Shown: one piece after another, positions 49,222-58,715 of the stretch
Layout of the letters: every line of letters begins with the position of its first letter
Numbering within the stretch: position 1 is the first letter of the stretch
DNA from: Methanobacteriaceae archaeon
GTDB taxonomy: Archaea; Methanobacteriota; Methanobacteria; Methanobacteriales; Methanobacteriaceae
Direction of reading: 5' to 3'
NCBI GenBank assembly: GCA_020854915.1
Contig: JAHKLT010000064.1
Coordinates: forward strand, 1 to 59,510
DNA: 59,510 nt
Position numbers and translations under genes: made by a program
Notes under the pieces: generated by a model
Seen by the model: only the letters and a program-made list of their open reading frames with translations
Told to the model about the DNA's origin: nothing
Database searches by the model: none

Positions 49222-49390
49222 TTTTAAAAATTTTTATTTCTCTTTTATATTTTCTTTAAAGTTTACTAATTTTATTATTAATAACAAGTTTTTTCTTAAA
49301 TTTAATTTTTATTGAGAATAGTTTAAATATAATAAAATTATAATATAATAATTATAATAATCTAACATTTGATATTCTGCTGGTGAAATC

Positions 49391-49657
49391 ATGGAAAATA
49401 AACAAGTTCCAAAAAAAGAAGAAAAATTATGGAGTGAAATAAAGAGTTATCAAGTTGCTACAAATAATGCACGTATACTTGGTGTTCTAGATGAACTTAT
49501 TGTCAACGAAAAAACAGGTAAGATTGTTGATATCGTTATAAAAGTTGAAAATAATCGCAATGTTCATGTTAAAGGTGCTAAACGAAATGGTGACCTTTTA
49601 TTAGTTCCTTTTGCTAAAGTTGAAAAAGTAGGGGAATTTATTATCGTAACAGAATAA
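49391..49657 (+). CDS. PRC-barrel domain protein
   Basis: 88 residues, one PRC-barrel. The beta-barrel strands read NARILGVLDELIVNEKTGKI, VDIVIKVENNRNVHVKG, LLLVPFAKVEKVGEFIIVTE. Archaeal stand-alone PRC-barrel proteins are small and abundant; some relate to RNA processing or CdvA-type and cell division roles, but none can be assigned here. GGTGAAATC lies before the ATG. It is a single gene with empty flanks. Confidence 0.85.
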   Translation: MENKQVPKKEEKLWSEIKSYQVATNNARILGVLDELIVNEKTGKIVDIVIKVENNRNVHVKGAKRNGDLLLVPFAKVEKVGEFIIVTE

Positions 49658-49795
49658 TATTTTTATTTATAAACTTTTAATTTTTTTTTAATTTATTATT
49701 TTATATTTTTTATCTAAACTTCTTAAATTATTTATACTTGTTTTTTAATATTATTATAATATATAACACATTATTATTAATTTAGGGGGTTAAAA

Positions 49796-50551
49796 ATGTT
49801 ACTTGAAATAAAAGATTTAGCTGTTGAAGTTGAAGGAAAACTTGTTTTAAAAGATATAGATCTTTCAATTAAAGAAGGCGAAACTCATGTGCTTTTGGGT
49901 CCAAATGGGGCAGGTAAAAGTACTTTATTTTTGACTATATTAGGTTTTCCTAATTATAAAGTTTTAAATGGTTCTATAATTTTTAAAGGTGAAGATATTA
50001 CAAATTTATCTACTACTGAAAGAGTTAAAAGAGGTATAGGTGTTAGTTTCCAAAATCCTCCCGCTATTAGAGGTGTTTCTGTTCAAAATCTTTTAAAATT
50101 TGAATCAGGACAAGATGTTGAAAAGCCGTTAAATAATAGAATGGTTGATTTATCTGAAAAATTAAAATTTAATAATGAATTTTTAAATAGGGATGTAAAC
50201 TTAGGTTTTTCAGGAGGAGAAGTTAAAAGATCTGAAATATTACAATTATTAGCTCAGATGCCAGAGTTTATAATGTTTGATGAACCTGATTCTGGAGTTG
50301 ACATTGAAAATGTTGAATTATTAGCTGGGCAATTAAACGATTTATTAGATAAAGATAAGAAACCAGCTAAGCGTAAGAAAGGAGGATTATTGATTACTCA
50401 TTTAGGTTATATTTTGAATTTTGTTCATGCTGATAAAGCTCATATATTAATGGATGGGGAAATTGCTTGTTCTGGAGATCCTAATGAAATATTAGAGGAT
50501 GTAAGAAAAGAAGGATTTAAAGGTTGTGTTGAATGTGCGAAATGTAGTTAG
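49796..50551 (+). CDS. sufC: SufC-like ABC ATPase
   Basis: 251 residues. Walker A is LLGPNGAGKSTLFL (about 33-46), the signature is NLGFSGGEVKRSEILQLLA (about 140-158), Walker B is FIMFDEPDSGVDIENVELLA (about 161-180). KRSE instead of KRNE and the SGVD after Walker B are typical of SufC. The C-terminal GCVECAKCS has three cysteines, unusual for bacterial SufC. It drives Fe-S assembly with SufB. GGGGG seven bases before ATG 49796. The next gene starts inside its last codons. Confidence 0.88.
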   Translation: MLLEIKDLAVEVEGKLVLKDIDLSIKEGETHVLLGPNGAGKSTLFLTILGFPNYKVLNGSIIFKGEDITNLSTTERVKRGIGVSFQNPPAIRGVSVQNLLKFESGQDVEKPLNNRMVDLSEKLKFNNEFLNRDVNLGFSGGEVKRSEILQLLAQMPEFIMFDEPDSGVDIENVELLAGQLNDLLDKDKKPAKRKKGGLLITHLGYILNFVHADKAHILMDGEIACSGDPNEILEDVRKEGFKGCVECAKCS

Positions 50552-51767
50552 AGATGCTGAAAAGGCTAAAGATAAAAAAGCAGCTATTGGCCAAGATATT
50601 ACTATTGAGAATTTTACAAAAGAAGATAAATCTGCACATGAATTGATTGATGAGATTGGAGATGTATCTAAAAAAACTAAAGGTGATCTTTTAAAAGTAG
50701 GTATTGATGCTGAAGAAAATGAAAGATCTGGTTCTTTTTTACAATTTGATCAAAGTAATGTTTTTTCAAGTTCTTCTTCTGATTCTGTAGAATTAATGAA
50801 TTTAGAATCTGCAATTGATAAATACAGTTGGGTAAAAGATTATCTATGGCAAGTTGTTAAACCTGATGCTGATAAATACACTGCTAGAACTGCTCTTCGA
50901 GAACAAGAAGAAGATGTAAAAAGTGGATATTTTGTAAGATCATTACCTGGAACTAAAGAAATCTTTCCAATTCAAACATGTATGTTTATTGCTGATGAAA
51001 ATGTTATGCAAACAGCTCATAATATTATTATTGCGGAAGAAAATTCAGAATTACATTTAATTACTGGTTGTGCAACAGGTGATGATGTTGCATCAGCTTT
51101 GCATGTTGGAGTTTCAGAATTTTATTTAAAGCCAGGTGCTAAAATAACTTTTACAATGGTTCATAATTGGGCAGAACAAGTTGAGGTTAGACCTAGAACT
51201 GGTGTTAAACTATATGATGATTCAACTTATATCAATAATTACATTTTAACTAGTCCTGTTAAATCTATTCAATCATATCCTACTGCTTTTTGTGATGGAA
51301 AAAATTCAAGAGCGGTTTTTCAAAGTATACAGAGTGGCCAAAAGGATTCAATAATTGATGTAGGTTCTAGAGCTCTTTTAAACGGTAAAGGTTCTGCTGC
51401 TGAAGTTATTTCAAGAGCAGTTTCTAATGATGAATCTCAAATTTTCTCTAGAGGTCATTTAGCAGGTCTTGTACCTGATGTTAAAGGTCATTTAGAATGT
51501 CATGGTTTAGTTTTAGCTGATGATTCAAGAATTTATGCAGTACCAGAATTAGAGGCTAGTGCAGCTAATCTTGAAATGTCACATGAAGCTGCTGTTGGTA
51601 AAATTGATGAGGAGGAAATTTATTACCTTACATCAAGAGGTCTTTCAGAAGAAGAAGCTACTTCTATGATTGTTAGAGGTTTCTTAAGTATGGACATTAC
51701 AGGGCTTCCTGATGAACTTGCAAATGAAACACAAAGGATGATAGATTTAAGTTTAGATGGTATGTAA
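50535..51767 (+). CDS. sufB: SufB/SufD family Fe-S scaffold protein
   Basis: About 410 residues. Archaeal SufB partner of the minimal SufBC system. Central right-handed beta-helix repeats include HLITGCATGDDVASALHVGV, EFYLKPGAKITFTMVHNWAE and VFQSIQSGQKDSIIDVGSRA. The C-terminal region DVKGHLECHGLVLADDSRIY, VPELEASAANLEMSHEAAVG and EEIYYLTSRGLSEEEATSMIVRGFL holds the conserved Cys, Glu and His. Start is uncertain: GTG 50535, TTG 50529 or GTG 50526; all overlap sufC by 17-26 bases in another frame, so translation is coupled. Confidence 0.9.
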   Translation: MRNVVRDAEKAKDKKAAIGQDITIENFTKEDKSAHELIDEIGDVSKKTKGDLLKVGIDAEENERSGSFLQFDQSNVFSSSSSDSVELMNLESAIDKYSWVKDYLWQVVKPDADKYTARTALREQEEDVKSGYFVRSLPGTKEIFPIQTCMFIADENVMQTAHNIIIAEENSELHLITGCATGDDVASALHVGVSEFYLKPGAKITFTMVHNWAEQVEVRPRTGVKLYDDSTYINNYILTSPVKSIQSYPTAFCDGKNSRAVFQSIQSGQKDSIIDVGSRALLNGKGSAAEVISRAVSNDESQIFSRGHLAGLVPDVKGHLECHGLVLADDSRIYAVPELEASAANLEMSHEAAVGKIDEEEIYYLTSRGLSEEEATSMIVRGFLSMDITGLPDELANETQRMIDLSLDGM

Positions 51768-52021
51768 ATATTATTTTATTTTTTGGTCTTCCTAACTTTT
51801 TATTTCTATTTTTCTTTCTTTATTTTTTAATTTTTCTCTTTATATTTTATTCTTATTAAAAAAAATAGCTATTAATCTTTATTTTCACTTTTCTTCTTTT
51901 TAACATGGATTTTCTAATATTTTTTAATACAAGTTTTTCAAGTTGTAATATTATATATAAACCTTTTGGATTTTATTTCTAAGTAATCTTTATATTAATT
52001 ATTTTTAATATATACAATCAG

Positions 52022-52048
52022 TACATTAATGTATGCTGAGCTAGCTCA
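52022..52048 (+). promoter_or_regulatory. Two adjacent perfect 12-bp palindromes upstream of mvhD
   Basis: TACATTAATGTA (52022-52033) and TGAGCTAGCTCA (52037-52048) are both perfect palindromes three bases apart. The outer parts GTACATTAATG and CATTAAGTAC (to 52055) also form a larger inverted repeat around them. They look like dimer binding sites near the second TATA. Confidence 0.55.
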
Positions 52049-52068
52049 TTAAGTACAATAAATCTAGT

Positions 52069-52095
52069 TTTAAGGTAAGCCTAAATTACCTTAAA
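52069..52095 (+). promoter_or_regulatory. 10-bp perfect inverted repeat in the mvh leader
   Basis: TTTAAGGTAA (52069-52078) and TTACCTTAAA (52086-52095) pair perfectly around the loop GCCTAAA. As RNA this is a stable hairpin for such an AT-rich genome. It lies about 95 bases before mvhD, in the leader rather than after a gene, so termination, attenuation or protein binding are all possible. Confidence 0.55.
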
Positions 52096-52189
52096 GATTT
52101 AATTCTTAAAAAAGAGTTGTGAAATTTGAGAAATTAAAAATATTTTTCAAATGGATATATAAATTTAATAAACGAGGAGGAAAAACTCT

Positions 52190-52615
52190 ATGGCAGAAGA
52201 TATTAAAATTGTAATGTTTTGTTGCAACTGGTGTTCCTATGGAGGAGCAGATACTGCTGGTACAGCGAGGATGCAATATCCACCGAATATAAGAGTTATT
52301 CGTGTGATGTGTTCTGGAAGAATTGACCCACAATTTGTTTTAAAAGCATTTAAAGAAGGAGCTGATGGTGTATTCGTAGCTGGATGTCACATGGGTGATT
52401 GTCACTATGATGCTGGAAATTATAAGTTAGATCGTAGAATGAGATTACTTTATAAATTAGTTGAAGATATGGGAATTGGTAAAGAAAGATTATACCATGA
52501 TTGGATTTCAGCATCTGAAGGTGAAAAATTTTCAGAATCTGTTAAAATGATGGTAAATAGAATTAAAGAATTAGGCCCTGCTCATTTGAAAGATCAACTT
52601 GAGGTTGAAGGATAA
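52190..52615 (+). CDS. mvhD: F420-non-reducing hydrogenase subunit MvhD
   Basis: 141 residues. MvhD carries a 2Fe-2S cluster and links the MvhAG hydrogenase to HdrA for flavin-based electron bifurcation. Cysteines are in [36 protein letters not shown] and [20 protein letters not shown], as in the family. The start [10 protein letters not shown] and GAGGAGG eleven bases ahead fit. First gene of mvhDGAB. Confidence 0.95.
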   Translation: MAEDIKIVMFCCNWCSYGGADTAGTARMQYPPNIRVIRVMCSGRIDPQFVLKAFKEGADGVFVAGCHMGDCHYDAGNYKLDRRMRLLYKLVEDMGIGKERLYHDWISASEGEKFSESVKMMVNRIKELGPAHLKDQLEVEG

Positions 52616-52629
52616 TTGGAGGAATGTTT

Positions 52630-53556
52630 ATGGCAGATAAAGCAAAAATAGGGACAATGTGGTTAGGAGGATGCTCTGGTTGCCATTTGTCTATTGCAGA
52701 TTTTCATGAATCTTTATTAGATGTTTTAGAATTAGCTGAATTTGAATTTTCTCCAGTTCTTATGGATACTAAATATGATGAAGTTCCTGAATTGGATGTT
52801 CTCATCGTTGAAGGTGGAATTAGGAATGATGAAAATAGAGAATTAGCTGAAATGTTAAATGAAAAAGCTAAATTTATCATATGTTATGGTACTTGTGCAT
52901 GTTATGGTGGAATTCCGGGTCTTGGAAATTTATTCACTGTAGATGAATTAGAGGAAGAAGCTTATATTAATTCACTTTCTACTGTTAATCCAGATAAAAT
53001 TATACCTAATGAGGAAGTTCCTCATCTTGAAAGTAGGGTTAGACCTTTAGAAGATGTTATGGATATTGATTTAATGGTTCCTGGTTGTCCACCACGTTCT
53101 GATGTTGTTGCTCAGGCTGTAGTGGCTTTACTCAAAGGGGAAACTATTGAATTACCTACAACAAATCTTTGTGAAGTATGCCCTAGAGAAAAACCACCTG
53201 AAGGTTTAGCTATGGACTTCATTAAAAGACAATTTGAAGTTGGAGCTCCAGAAAAAGATTTATGTTTAATTTCTCAAGGTTTAGTATGTATGGGTCCTGC
53301 AACAGTATCCCTTTGTGGTGCTGAGTGCCCATCAATAGCTATTCAATGTCGTGGATGTTATGGTCCTACTGCAAAAGTTTTAGATCAAGGCGCAAAAATG
53401 GTTAGTGCTATTGCATCTGATTATGGTATCGATGAAGATAAAACTGTTGACCCTGAAGAAGTAGCAAATCAATTAGATGATATTGTGGGTACATTTTATA
53501 CTTATACATTACCTGCTGCTTTAGTTCCTGCAAAAATGCAGAAAGGAGGAAAATAA
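52630..53556 (+). CDS. mvhG: F420-non-reducing hydrogenase small subunit MvhG
   Basis: 308 residues, NiFe-hydrogenase small subunit. Cluster-binding motifs are [46 protein letters not shown] and further cysteines in [19 protein letters not shown]. It passes electrons from MvhA. The ATG at 52630 lies nine bases behind GGAGG; an ATG at 52624 touches that site and is less likely. No Tat signal, so cytoplasmic. Confidence 0.95.
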   Translation: MADKAKIGTMWLGGCSGCHLSIADFHESLLDVLELAEFEFSPVLMDTKYDEVPELDVLIVEGGIRNDENRELAEMLNEKAKFIICYGTCACYGGIPGLGNLFTVDELEEEAYINSLSTVNPDKIIPNEEVPHLESRVRPLEDVMDIDLMVPGCPPRSDVVAQAVVALLKGETIELPTTNLCEVCPREKPPEGLAMDFIKRQFEVGAPEKDLCLISQGLVCMGPATVSLCGAECPSIAIQCRGCYGPTAKVLDQGAKMVSAIASDYGIDEDKTVDPEEVANQLDDIVGTFYTYTLPAALVPAKMQKGGK

Positions 53557-53557
53557 T

Positions 53558-54982
53558 ATGTCAAAATTAGTTATGGAACCTGTAACACGTATTGAAGGTC
53601 ACGCAAAAATCACTGTTGAACTAGATGATGGTGGTGAAGTTGTTAATACTAAATTACATGTTATGGAATTCAGAGGTTTTGAAAAATTCTTACAAGGTCG
53701 TCCTATTGAAGAAGTTCCTAGGATTGTACCAAGAATTTGTGGTATTTGTGATGTACAACACCACTTAGCAGCTGCAAAAGCTGCAGATCAAGCATTTGGT
53801 TTCGAAGATGATAAAATATTACCAACTGCATATAAAATGAGGGAACTTATGAACTGGGGTTCATTTATGCATTCACATGCACTTCATTTTTATTTCTTGG
53901 CTGCACCAGATTTAGTCATTCCTGATGGAACAAGAAAAACTAGAAATGTATTCCAAATTATCAAGGACATGCCTGAAGTTGCACTTCAAGCTATTGAACT
54001 TAGAAGAAATGGTTTAGATATTGTTAAAGCTGTTGGAGGTCGTCCAATCCATCCTACTTCATCTACTCCTGGTGGAATTTCTACTGAATTAGACGATGAA
54101 ACACAAAAAGATTTATTGACTAAAGCTAAAAAGAATATTGAGTTAGCACAAGCTACTATTGATTTAGCTGTTCCTATTTTAGAAGAAAAAATGGATTTAG
54201 TTGAGTCATTAGGTAATTTTGGCGACACTAGACACTGTGGTATTGTCAAAGATGGTGTTTGGGATGTTTATAATGGTGATGTAAGAATCAAAGATAAAGA
54301 TGGTTCTATTTACACTGAATATAATAATTTAGAATACAAAGATATAGTAGCTGAACATGTAAAACCTTACTCTTGGTTAAAATTCCCTTATATTAAAGAA
54401 TTAGGTTATCCGGATGGTATTTATAGAGTAGCTCCTTTATCAAGGCTTAATGTTGCTGATAAAATGCCTGATGCAGCACCTCTTGCTCAAGGCGCTTTTG
54501 AAGCATTCCATGAGAAATTTGGTTATGCACAGGCTCCTTTACTTTTCCATTGGGCTAGATTAATTGAAATATTAGCATCTGCTGAATGTGCTGCTGATAC
54601 TTTAGAACAAGATTTATCTGGTGAAAAATTCCCTGATTCTATAGAACGGGTTTCCGGTGAAGGTGCAGGTATTGTTGAAGCTCCTCGTGGTACTTTAATA
54701 CATAATTATAAAACTGATGATGATGGATTAGTTACTGAAGCTAATATTGTTGTTGCAACAATTCAAAATAATCCAGCTATGGAAATGGGTATTAATAAAG
54801 TAGCTAAAGATTATATTAAACCAGGTGTTGAAGTTGATGATAAAATTTTCAACTTGATGGAAATGGTTATTAGAGCTTACGATCCATGTTTATCTTGTGC
54901 TACTCATACTATGGATAGTCAAATGAGATTAGCTACTATTGAAATTGTTGACAATCAAGGAAATATTATTAAAAAATTTTAA
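53558..54982 (+). CDS. mvhA: F420-non-reducing hydrogenase large subunit MvhA
   Basis: 474 residues, NiFe-hydrogenase catalytic subunit. The nickel ligands are in [19 protein letters not shown] (about 62-80) and [18 protein letters not shown] near the C terminus. The N-terminal [15 protein letters not shown] is the family start. All four metal cysteines are Cys; none is replaced by a selenocysteine codon. The protein ends about 30 residues past the last motif, and a maturation protease may cut after the His of CATH. Two bases separate it from mvhG. Confidence 0.96.
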   Translation: MSKLVMEPVTRIEGHAKITVELDDGGEVVNTKLHVMEFRGFEKFLQGRPIEEVPRIVPRICGICDVQHHLAAAKAADQAFGFEDDKILPTAYKMRELMNWGSFMHSHALHFYFLAAPDLVIPDGTRKTRNVFQIIKDMPEVALQAIELRRNGLDIVKAVGGRPIHPTSSTPGGISTELDDETQKDLLTKAKKNIELAQATIDLAVPILEEKMDLVESLGNFGDTRHCGIVKDGVWDVYNGDVRIKDKDGSIYTEYNNLEYKDIVAEHVKPYSWLKFPYIKELGYPDGIYRVAPLSRLNVADKMPDAAPLAQGAFEAFHEKFGYAQAPLLFHWARLIEILASAECAADTLEQDLSGEKFPDSIERVSGEGAGIVEAPRGTLIHNYKTDDDGLVTEANIVVATIQNNPAMEMGINKVAKDYIKPGVEVDDKIFNLMEMVIRAYDPCLSCATHTMDSQMRLATIEIVDNQGNIIKKF

Positions 54983-55003
54983 AAGGGATAAATGGGGATT
55001 AAG

Positions 55004-56242
55004 ATGATAATATTTAATGAGGAAGGTTGTATAAAATGTGGGGCATGTGAAGGTACATGTCCTACATCTGCTATTGATGTAACTCAAAAACAAATCATTC
55101 ATTGTGATTTGTGTAATAATGAGCCTAAATGTGCTGAAGTTTGCCCTGAAGGTGCTTACAAAGTAGAAGATATAATTGTTGATGAAAATGCTGATCCTCA
55201 ACCTAGATTAGTTTTTAACCCAATAGCTTGTACTGAATGTGGAAAATGTATAGATATTTGCCCTCCAGATATACTTAAACTTACACATGATGATAAAAAA
55301 CCTGTTGAAGGTTTTTGTGTTATGTGTCAAAAATGTGTAAATATTTGTCCTGTTGATGTTATAGGTATTTCAGATAATATTAAAGAACCAAAAGAATGTA
55401 AAATACCTATTAAAGGACCTATTTATATTAATAATTGTGTTGGTTGTGGAACTTGTGTAGATTTCTGTCCAGTTGATGCTATTACTTTAGATAAGATTGG
55501 GGGATCTATTGAAATTGATGAACATAAATGTATTAAATGTGGTGTTTGTTCTCAAACTTGCCCATGGAATGCAGTATTTATATCTGCTAAAGAACCTGTT
55601 AAACGTCCTAAAGAAATTCAATCATTTACTGTAGATGAAGATGCATGTATTGGTTGTAATACTTGTATTCAGGCTTGTCCTGGAGATTTTATTAAATCAA
55701 AACATTCAAACTTAACAGTCAAGCTTCCTGAAATTTGTGCTGCTTGTGGATTATGTGAAAAGCTTTGTCCTACTGATGCAATTAGCTTAGATGTTAAATG
55801 GGGAGAAGTTACTCCTGCAAACGAAAGTGGTTTAGGATGGGATATGGATAAATGTGAACATATTGGAGCATGTGCTATTAAATGTCCATTTGAGGCTATT
55901 CGTGTAGTCACTAATACTGGTATGCAATTACCTGAAGAAATTCAAACAAATGATGATCCTTCATTTGTAAATTGTATTAGATGTGGTGCTTGTGCATCTG
56001 TATGTCCAAATGATGCATTAACTGTAAGTCCTATTATAAAAAATATTAATGGAGAACAAGTATTTAGGGATAGGATTAAGTTTAATCCAACAAAATGTGA
56101 TCAATGTGGAAAATGTGTTGATGTATGTCCTTATCATATGCTTAAACTAAAAGACGAAGGTAAATTACCTGTAGTTGGTTTCTGTACATTATGTGGTCAA
56201 TGTATTAATGCATGTCCTGAAGACGCATTGTACTTTAAATAA
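55004..56242 (+). CDS. mvhB: Polyferredoxin MvhB
   Basis: 412 residues, with twelve consecutive 4Fe-4S motifs in six ferredoxin-like repeats, e.g. CIKCGACEGTCP, CTECGKCIDICP, CVGCGTCVDFCP, CIKCGVCSQTCP, CDQCGKCVDVCP and CTLCGQCINACP. The ninth, CEHIGACAIKCP, lacks one usual Cys, as I recall for Methanothermobacter MvhB too. Its exact electron partner is unsettled. The ATG at 55004 matches relatives (MIIFNEEGCIKCG); an ATG at 54992 with AGGGAT is possible. It closes the mvh operon; a T-rich terminator follows at 56252-56275. Confidence 0.94.
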   Translation: MIIFNEEGCIKCGACEGTCPTSAIDVTQKQIIHCDLCNNEPKCAEVCPEGAYKVEDIIVDENADPQPRLVFNPIACTECGKCIDICPPDILKLTHDDKKPVEGFCVMCQKCVNICPVDVIGISDNIKEPKECKIPIKGPIYINNCVGCGTCVDFCPVDAITLDKIGGSIEIDEHKCIKCGVCSQTCPWNAVFISAKEPVKRPKEIQSFTVDEDACIGCNTCIQACPGDFIKSKHSNLTVKLPEICAACGLCEKLCPTDAISLDVKWGEVTPANESGLGWDMDKCEHIGACAIKCPFEAIRVVTNTGMQLPEEIQTNDDPSFVNCIRCGACASVCPNDALTVSPIIKNINGEQVFRDRIKFNPTKCDQCGKCVDVCPYHMLKLKDEGKLPVVGFCTLCGQCINACPEDALYFK

Positions 56243-56284
56243 AAAGTTTATCTTTTTATTTTTCTTTTTTTTTAATTAATTATA
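56243..56284. terminator. Bidirectional T/A-rich terminator between mvhB and pyrC
   Basis: AAAAAGTTTATCTTTTTATTTTTCTTTTTTTTTAATTAATTATATTATAA is split: the T-run ends mvhB transcription on the plus strand. The 42-base gap lies between converging genes, so termination for pyrC may happen inside mvhB. Confidence 0.4.
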
Positions 56285-57544
56285 TTATAAATTATCTATA
56301 ACTACTTTTCCATTTACTATTGTAAGAATAGATTTTCCTTTATAGGTGTAATCCTTAAATGGGGTGTATTTTGCTTTAGTATAAAAAGAATCTATATCAA
56401 ATTTACCTTCTTTTTTAATGTCTATTACAGTTATATCAGCATCTTTTCCAATAGCTATTTTTCCTTTATTTTCAAAACCAAAAATTTTACTTGGATTTTC
56501 TGATAAAATTTTAGGAATTAATTTTAAATCTAAATTTCCTTTATTTACTTCTGTTAATAATAGAGGTAGTACTGTTTCTAAATTTGGAATTCCTGGTGCT
56601 GAATCCCAAACTCCTTTGTTTTTTTCATCTATTGTATGGGGTGCATGATCTGTTCCTATTACTGAATCTTCAAAAATATCACTAATAGCTATTTTATCTT
56701 TTTTTTCTCTAAGTGGGGGGTTTGTTTTTGCAATAGTTCCATATTCATTATATGCAGTATTATCTAAAAGTAAATGGTGTGGTGTAAATTCCCAAGTTAT
56801 TTTTTGTGTTTTTGACTTTTCTTTAAGAATAGCTAAGCTCTTTTTTGAACTTAAGTGACATATATGTAGTTTAAGATCATTATCTGATCCTAATTTTATC
56901 ACTTGTTTTACTGATTCATCTTCAGCTATTTTAGGTCTCCCATAGCTATAATCTATTGGTCTAATTTCGTCTTTTTCTTTTAATTTACTACTATAATCAT
57001 CTACAATTTTCTTCTTTTCACAATGAACTGTTACAAGACCATTATATTGTGTTTCTCTTTTTAAAATTCCTAAATTTTTAAATATTTCTTCTAATGAATC
57101 ATCAGTTTCTAAATCAAGAAATACTTTAAATGAAGGAGGATTAAATTTAGCTATCTTTTTCATTTCTTTTAATTTGTTAAAACCAGCATGTAGCTTAAAG
57201 TTTACTACACTTTTATCTTTTGCGATTTTTAATTTTTCTTTGTAGTTCTTATAGGTGTTTGTTTGTGGTTTTGTATTAGGCATATCTATTATTGTTGTAA
57301 GACCACCATTAGCTGCACTTAAACTTCCACTTTTAAAATCTTCTTTTTGTGTTAATCCAGGGTCTCTAAAATGAACATGAGGGTCTATTAAACCAGGTAA
57401 AACTATATTTCCTTTTATATCTATTTCTTCTTCAGTTTTTGCTTTTTGTTTAGAAATATAGGATATTTTTTTATTTTCTATTCCTATGTAAAATTCTCCT
57501 TTTTTATCAAGAAGTTTACAGTTTTTTAATAATAATTCATTCAT
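56285..57544 (-). CDS. pyrC: Dihydroorotase PyrC
   Basis: 419 residues, class-I dihydroorotase of the amidohydrolase fold. The metal motif is GLIDPHVHFRDPGLTQKEDFKSG (HVH, given as PHVHFRDPGLTQKED, about 54-68). Further ligands: His in VTVHCEKK, His in LHICHLSSKKSL, Asp in VIGTDHAPHTIDEK. The usual carbamylated Lys position is in FKVFLDLETDDS. It closes dihydroorotate in pyrimidine synthesis. It is convergent with mvhB and divergent from the next gene with about 58 bases between. Confidence 0.9.
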   Translation of the reverse strand: MNELLLKNCKLLDKKGEFYIGIENKKISYISKQKAKTEEEIDIKGNIVLPGLIDPHVHFRDPGLTQKEDFKSGSLSAANGGLTTIIDMPNTKPQTNTYKNYKEKLKIAKDKSVVNFKLHAGFNKLKEMKKIAKFNPPSFKVFLDLETDDSLEEIFKNLGILKRETQYNGLVTVHCEKKKIVDDYSSKLKEKDEIRPIDYSYGRPKIAEDESVKQVIKLGSDNDLKLHICHLSSKKSLAILKEKSKTQKITWEFTPHHLLLDNTAYNEYGTIAKTNPPLREKKDKIAISDIFEDSVIGTDHAPHTIDEKNKGVWDSAPGIPNLETVLPLLLTEVNKGNLDLKLIPKILSENPSKIFGFENKGKIAIGKDADITVIDIKKEGKFDIDSFYTKAKYTPFKDYTYKGKSILTIVNGKVVIDNL

Positions 57545-57602
57545 TTTTATATCTCTTTCTTACTAATATTTATTTAGTTTATTGTACATAATATATGTTA
57601 TC

Positions 57603-58709
57603 ATGATTTCTAAAAATTTTGTTAAAAATATTATTCTACGAGATAGAAAAACTTTCTATAATGATTTAGAATTATCTAACTCCAATGAAATTAATGAAAA
57701 TAATAATATTAATTTGATAGCTGATTTTACAGAATATTCTCCTTTACATAATGGTCATTTTCATTGTATGAAACGGGCAAAAGATGAAGTTCCTGAATCG
57801 ATTTTTGTAGCTATTGTTCCAGGTCTTTTTGAACGTAGTGGTAGGGGATTACCATATATATTGCCTCGTGAATATAGGAGTGAAATAGCTATTTCTCTTG
57901 GAGCAGACATAGTTGTTGAAGGTCCACCAATGGGTATAATGGGTTCTGGTCAGTATTCATTATGTCTTGCTCAAATGTTTAAATCTTTAAATACAGATTT
58001 TATACCTCGTGGATATAAAAAAGTTGATGGATTTGATGAAATTCTAAAAAGAATTAATAATGGACATGGTATTGCTCCAAAACCTTATAAAATTGTTGAC
58101 TTGGAAAATGGTGAAATAGTTCTAAAAGGTAAATTAGAGGAAGATAATTATGTTATTGTTTCTCTATCTAAATCTTTAAAAAAAATAAATTTTGATTTTA
58201 AAAATAAGTTCATTTTTGTTGAAAGAATTACAGGTGTAAGCGGAACTTTAATCAGAGAAGCTATTGCGAATGATAATTTTGATGATGTTCAAAATATGAT
58301 GCCTAAAGAAACTATTAATGTTTTGAAAAGGGAAATAAAAAAGAATCATTGTCCTTTACATAATTCAAGATATGATGAAGAAATAATTAATAATGCAAAT
58401 AATTTGTCTTTTAATGAATTAAAAGAATTAAACTTATTCAATGATAAGTTTGCAGAAAAAATCATTAAAATTAGGGAAGATAAATCATTTAATGATATTG
58501 AAGATGTAAAAAAAGCTATTGTTAGAGGATTTTCAACACATTTTCAAAATAGAGTATTGAGTATATTAGAAACTAATATTAATGGAAAAGAGGTTTCTAC
58601 ATATATCGATAGATATCCATCAGTTATTAGAGTATTGGATTATAAAAATAAAGAAGTTTTAAATTTATTTCAAGAAAAAATAGTTAATAAAAATATTGAT
58701 TATTTTTAA
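57603..58709 (+). CDS. TmcAL-like nucleotidyltransferase family protein
   Basis: 368 residues. The first half resembles TmcAL/YlbM (tRNA-Met cytidine acetate ligase): the HxGH-type motif sits in ADFTEYSPLHNGHFHCMKRA (about 42-61), then AIVPGLFERSGRGLPYILPR and EYRSEIAISLGADIVVEGPP. ERITGVSGTLIREAI (about 205-219) has the ISGTxIR-like motif of adenylyl transferases. The C-terminal third is helical, with FNELKELNLFNDKFAEKII and AIVRGFSTHFQNRVLSILE. An acetate-tRNA or other acyl-adenylate ligase is likely, but not certain. ATG 57603 is chosen over TTG 57582. Confidence 0.72.
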   Translation: MISKNFVKNIILRDRKTFYNDLELSNSNEINENNNINLIADFTEYSPLHNGHFHCMKRAKDEVPESIFVAIVPGLFERSGRGLPYILPREYRSEIAISLGADIVVEGPPMGIMGSGQYSLCLAQMFKSLNTDFIPRGYKKVDGFDEILKRINNGHGIAPKPYKIVDLENGEIVLKGKLEEDNYVIVSLSKSLKKINFDFKNKFIFVERITGVSGTLIREAIANDNFDDVQNMMPKETINVLKREIKKNHCPLHNSRYDEEIINNANNLSFNELKELNLFNDKFAEKIIKIREDKSFNDIEDVKKAIVRGFSTHFQNRVLSILETNINGKEVSTYIDRYPSVIRVLDYKNKEVLNLFQEKIVNKNIDYF

Positions 58710-58715
58710 CCAATA

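Larger units (their letters stand above)
51768..52189 (+). promoter_or_regulatory. mvh operon promoter and long leader
   Basis: About 420 bases. TTATATATAAACC at 51950-51962 is a strong TATA element and TTTAATATATACAATC near 52004-52019 a second. Downstream lie three palindromic elements (52022-52033, 52037-52048, 52069-52095). GAGGAGG at 52174-52180 is the ribosome binding site of mvhD. Which TATA is used decides whether the palindromes are in DNA only or in the mRNA leader. Confidence 0.5.

Noticed and set aside
54890-54915. Selenocysteine in the large hydrogenase subunit, as in some methanogens
   Set aside because: The C-terminal motif reads DPCLSCATH with normal TGT codons and no in-frame TGA.
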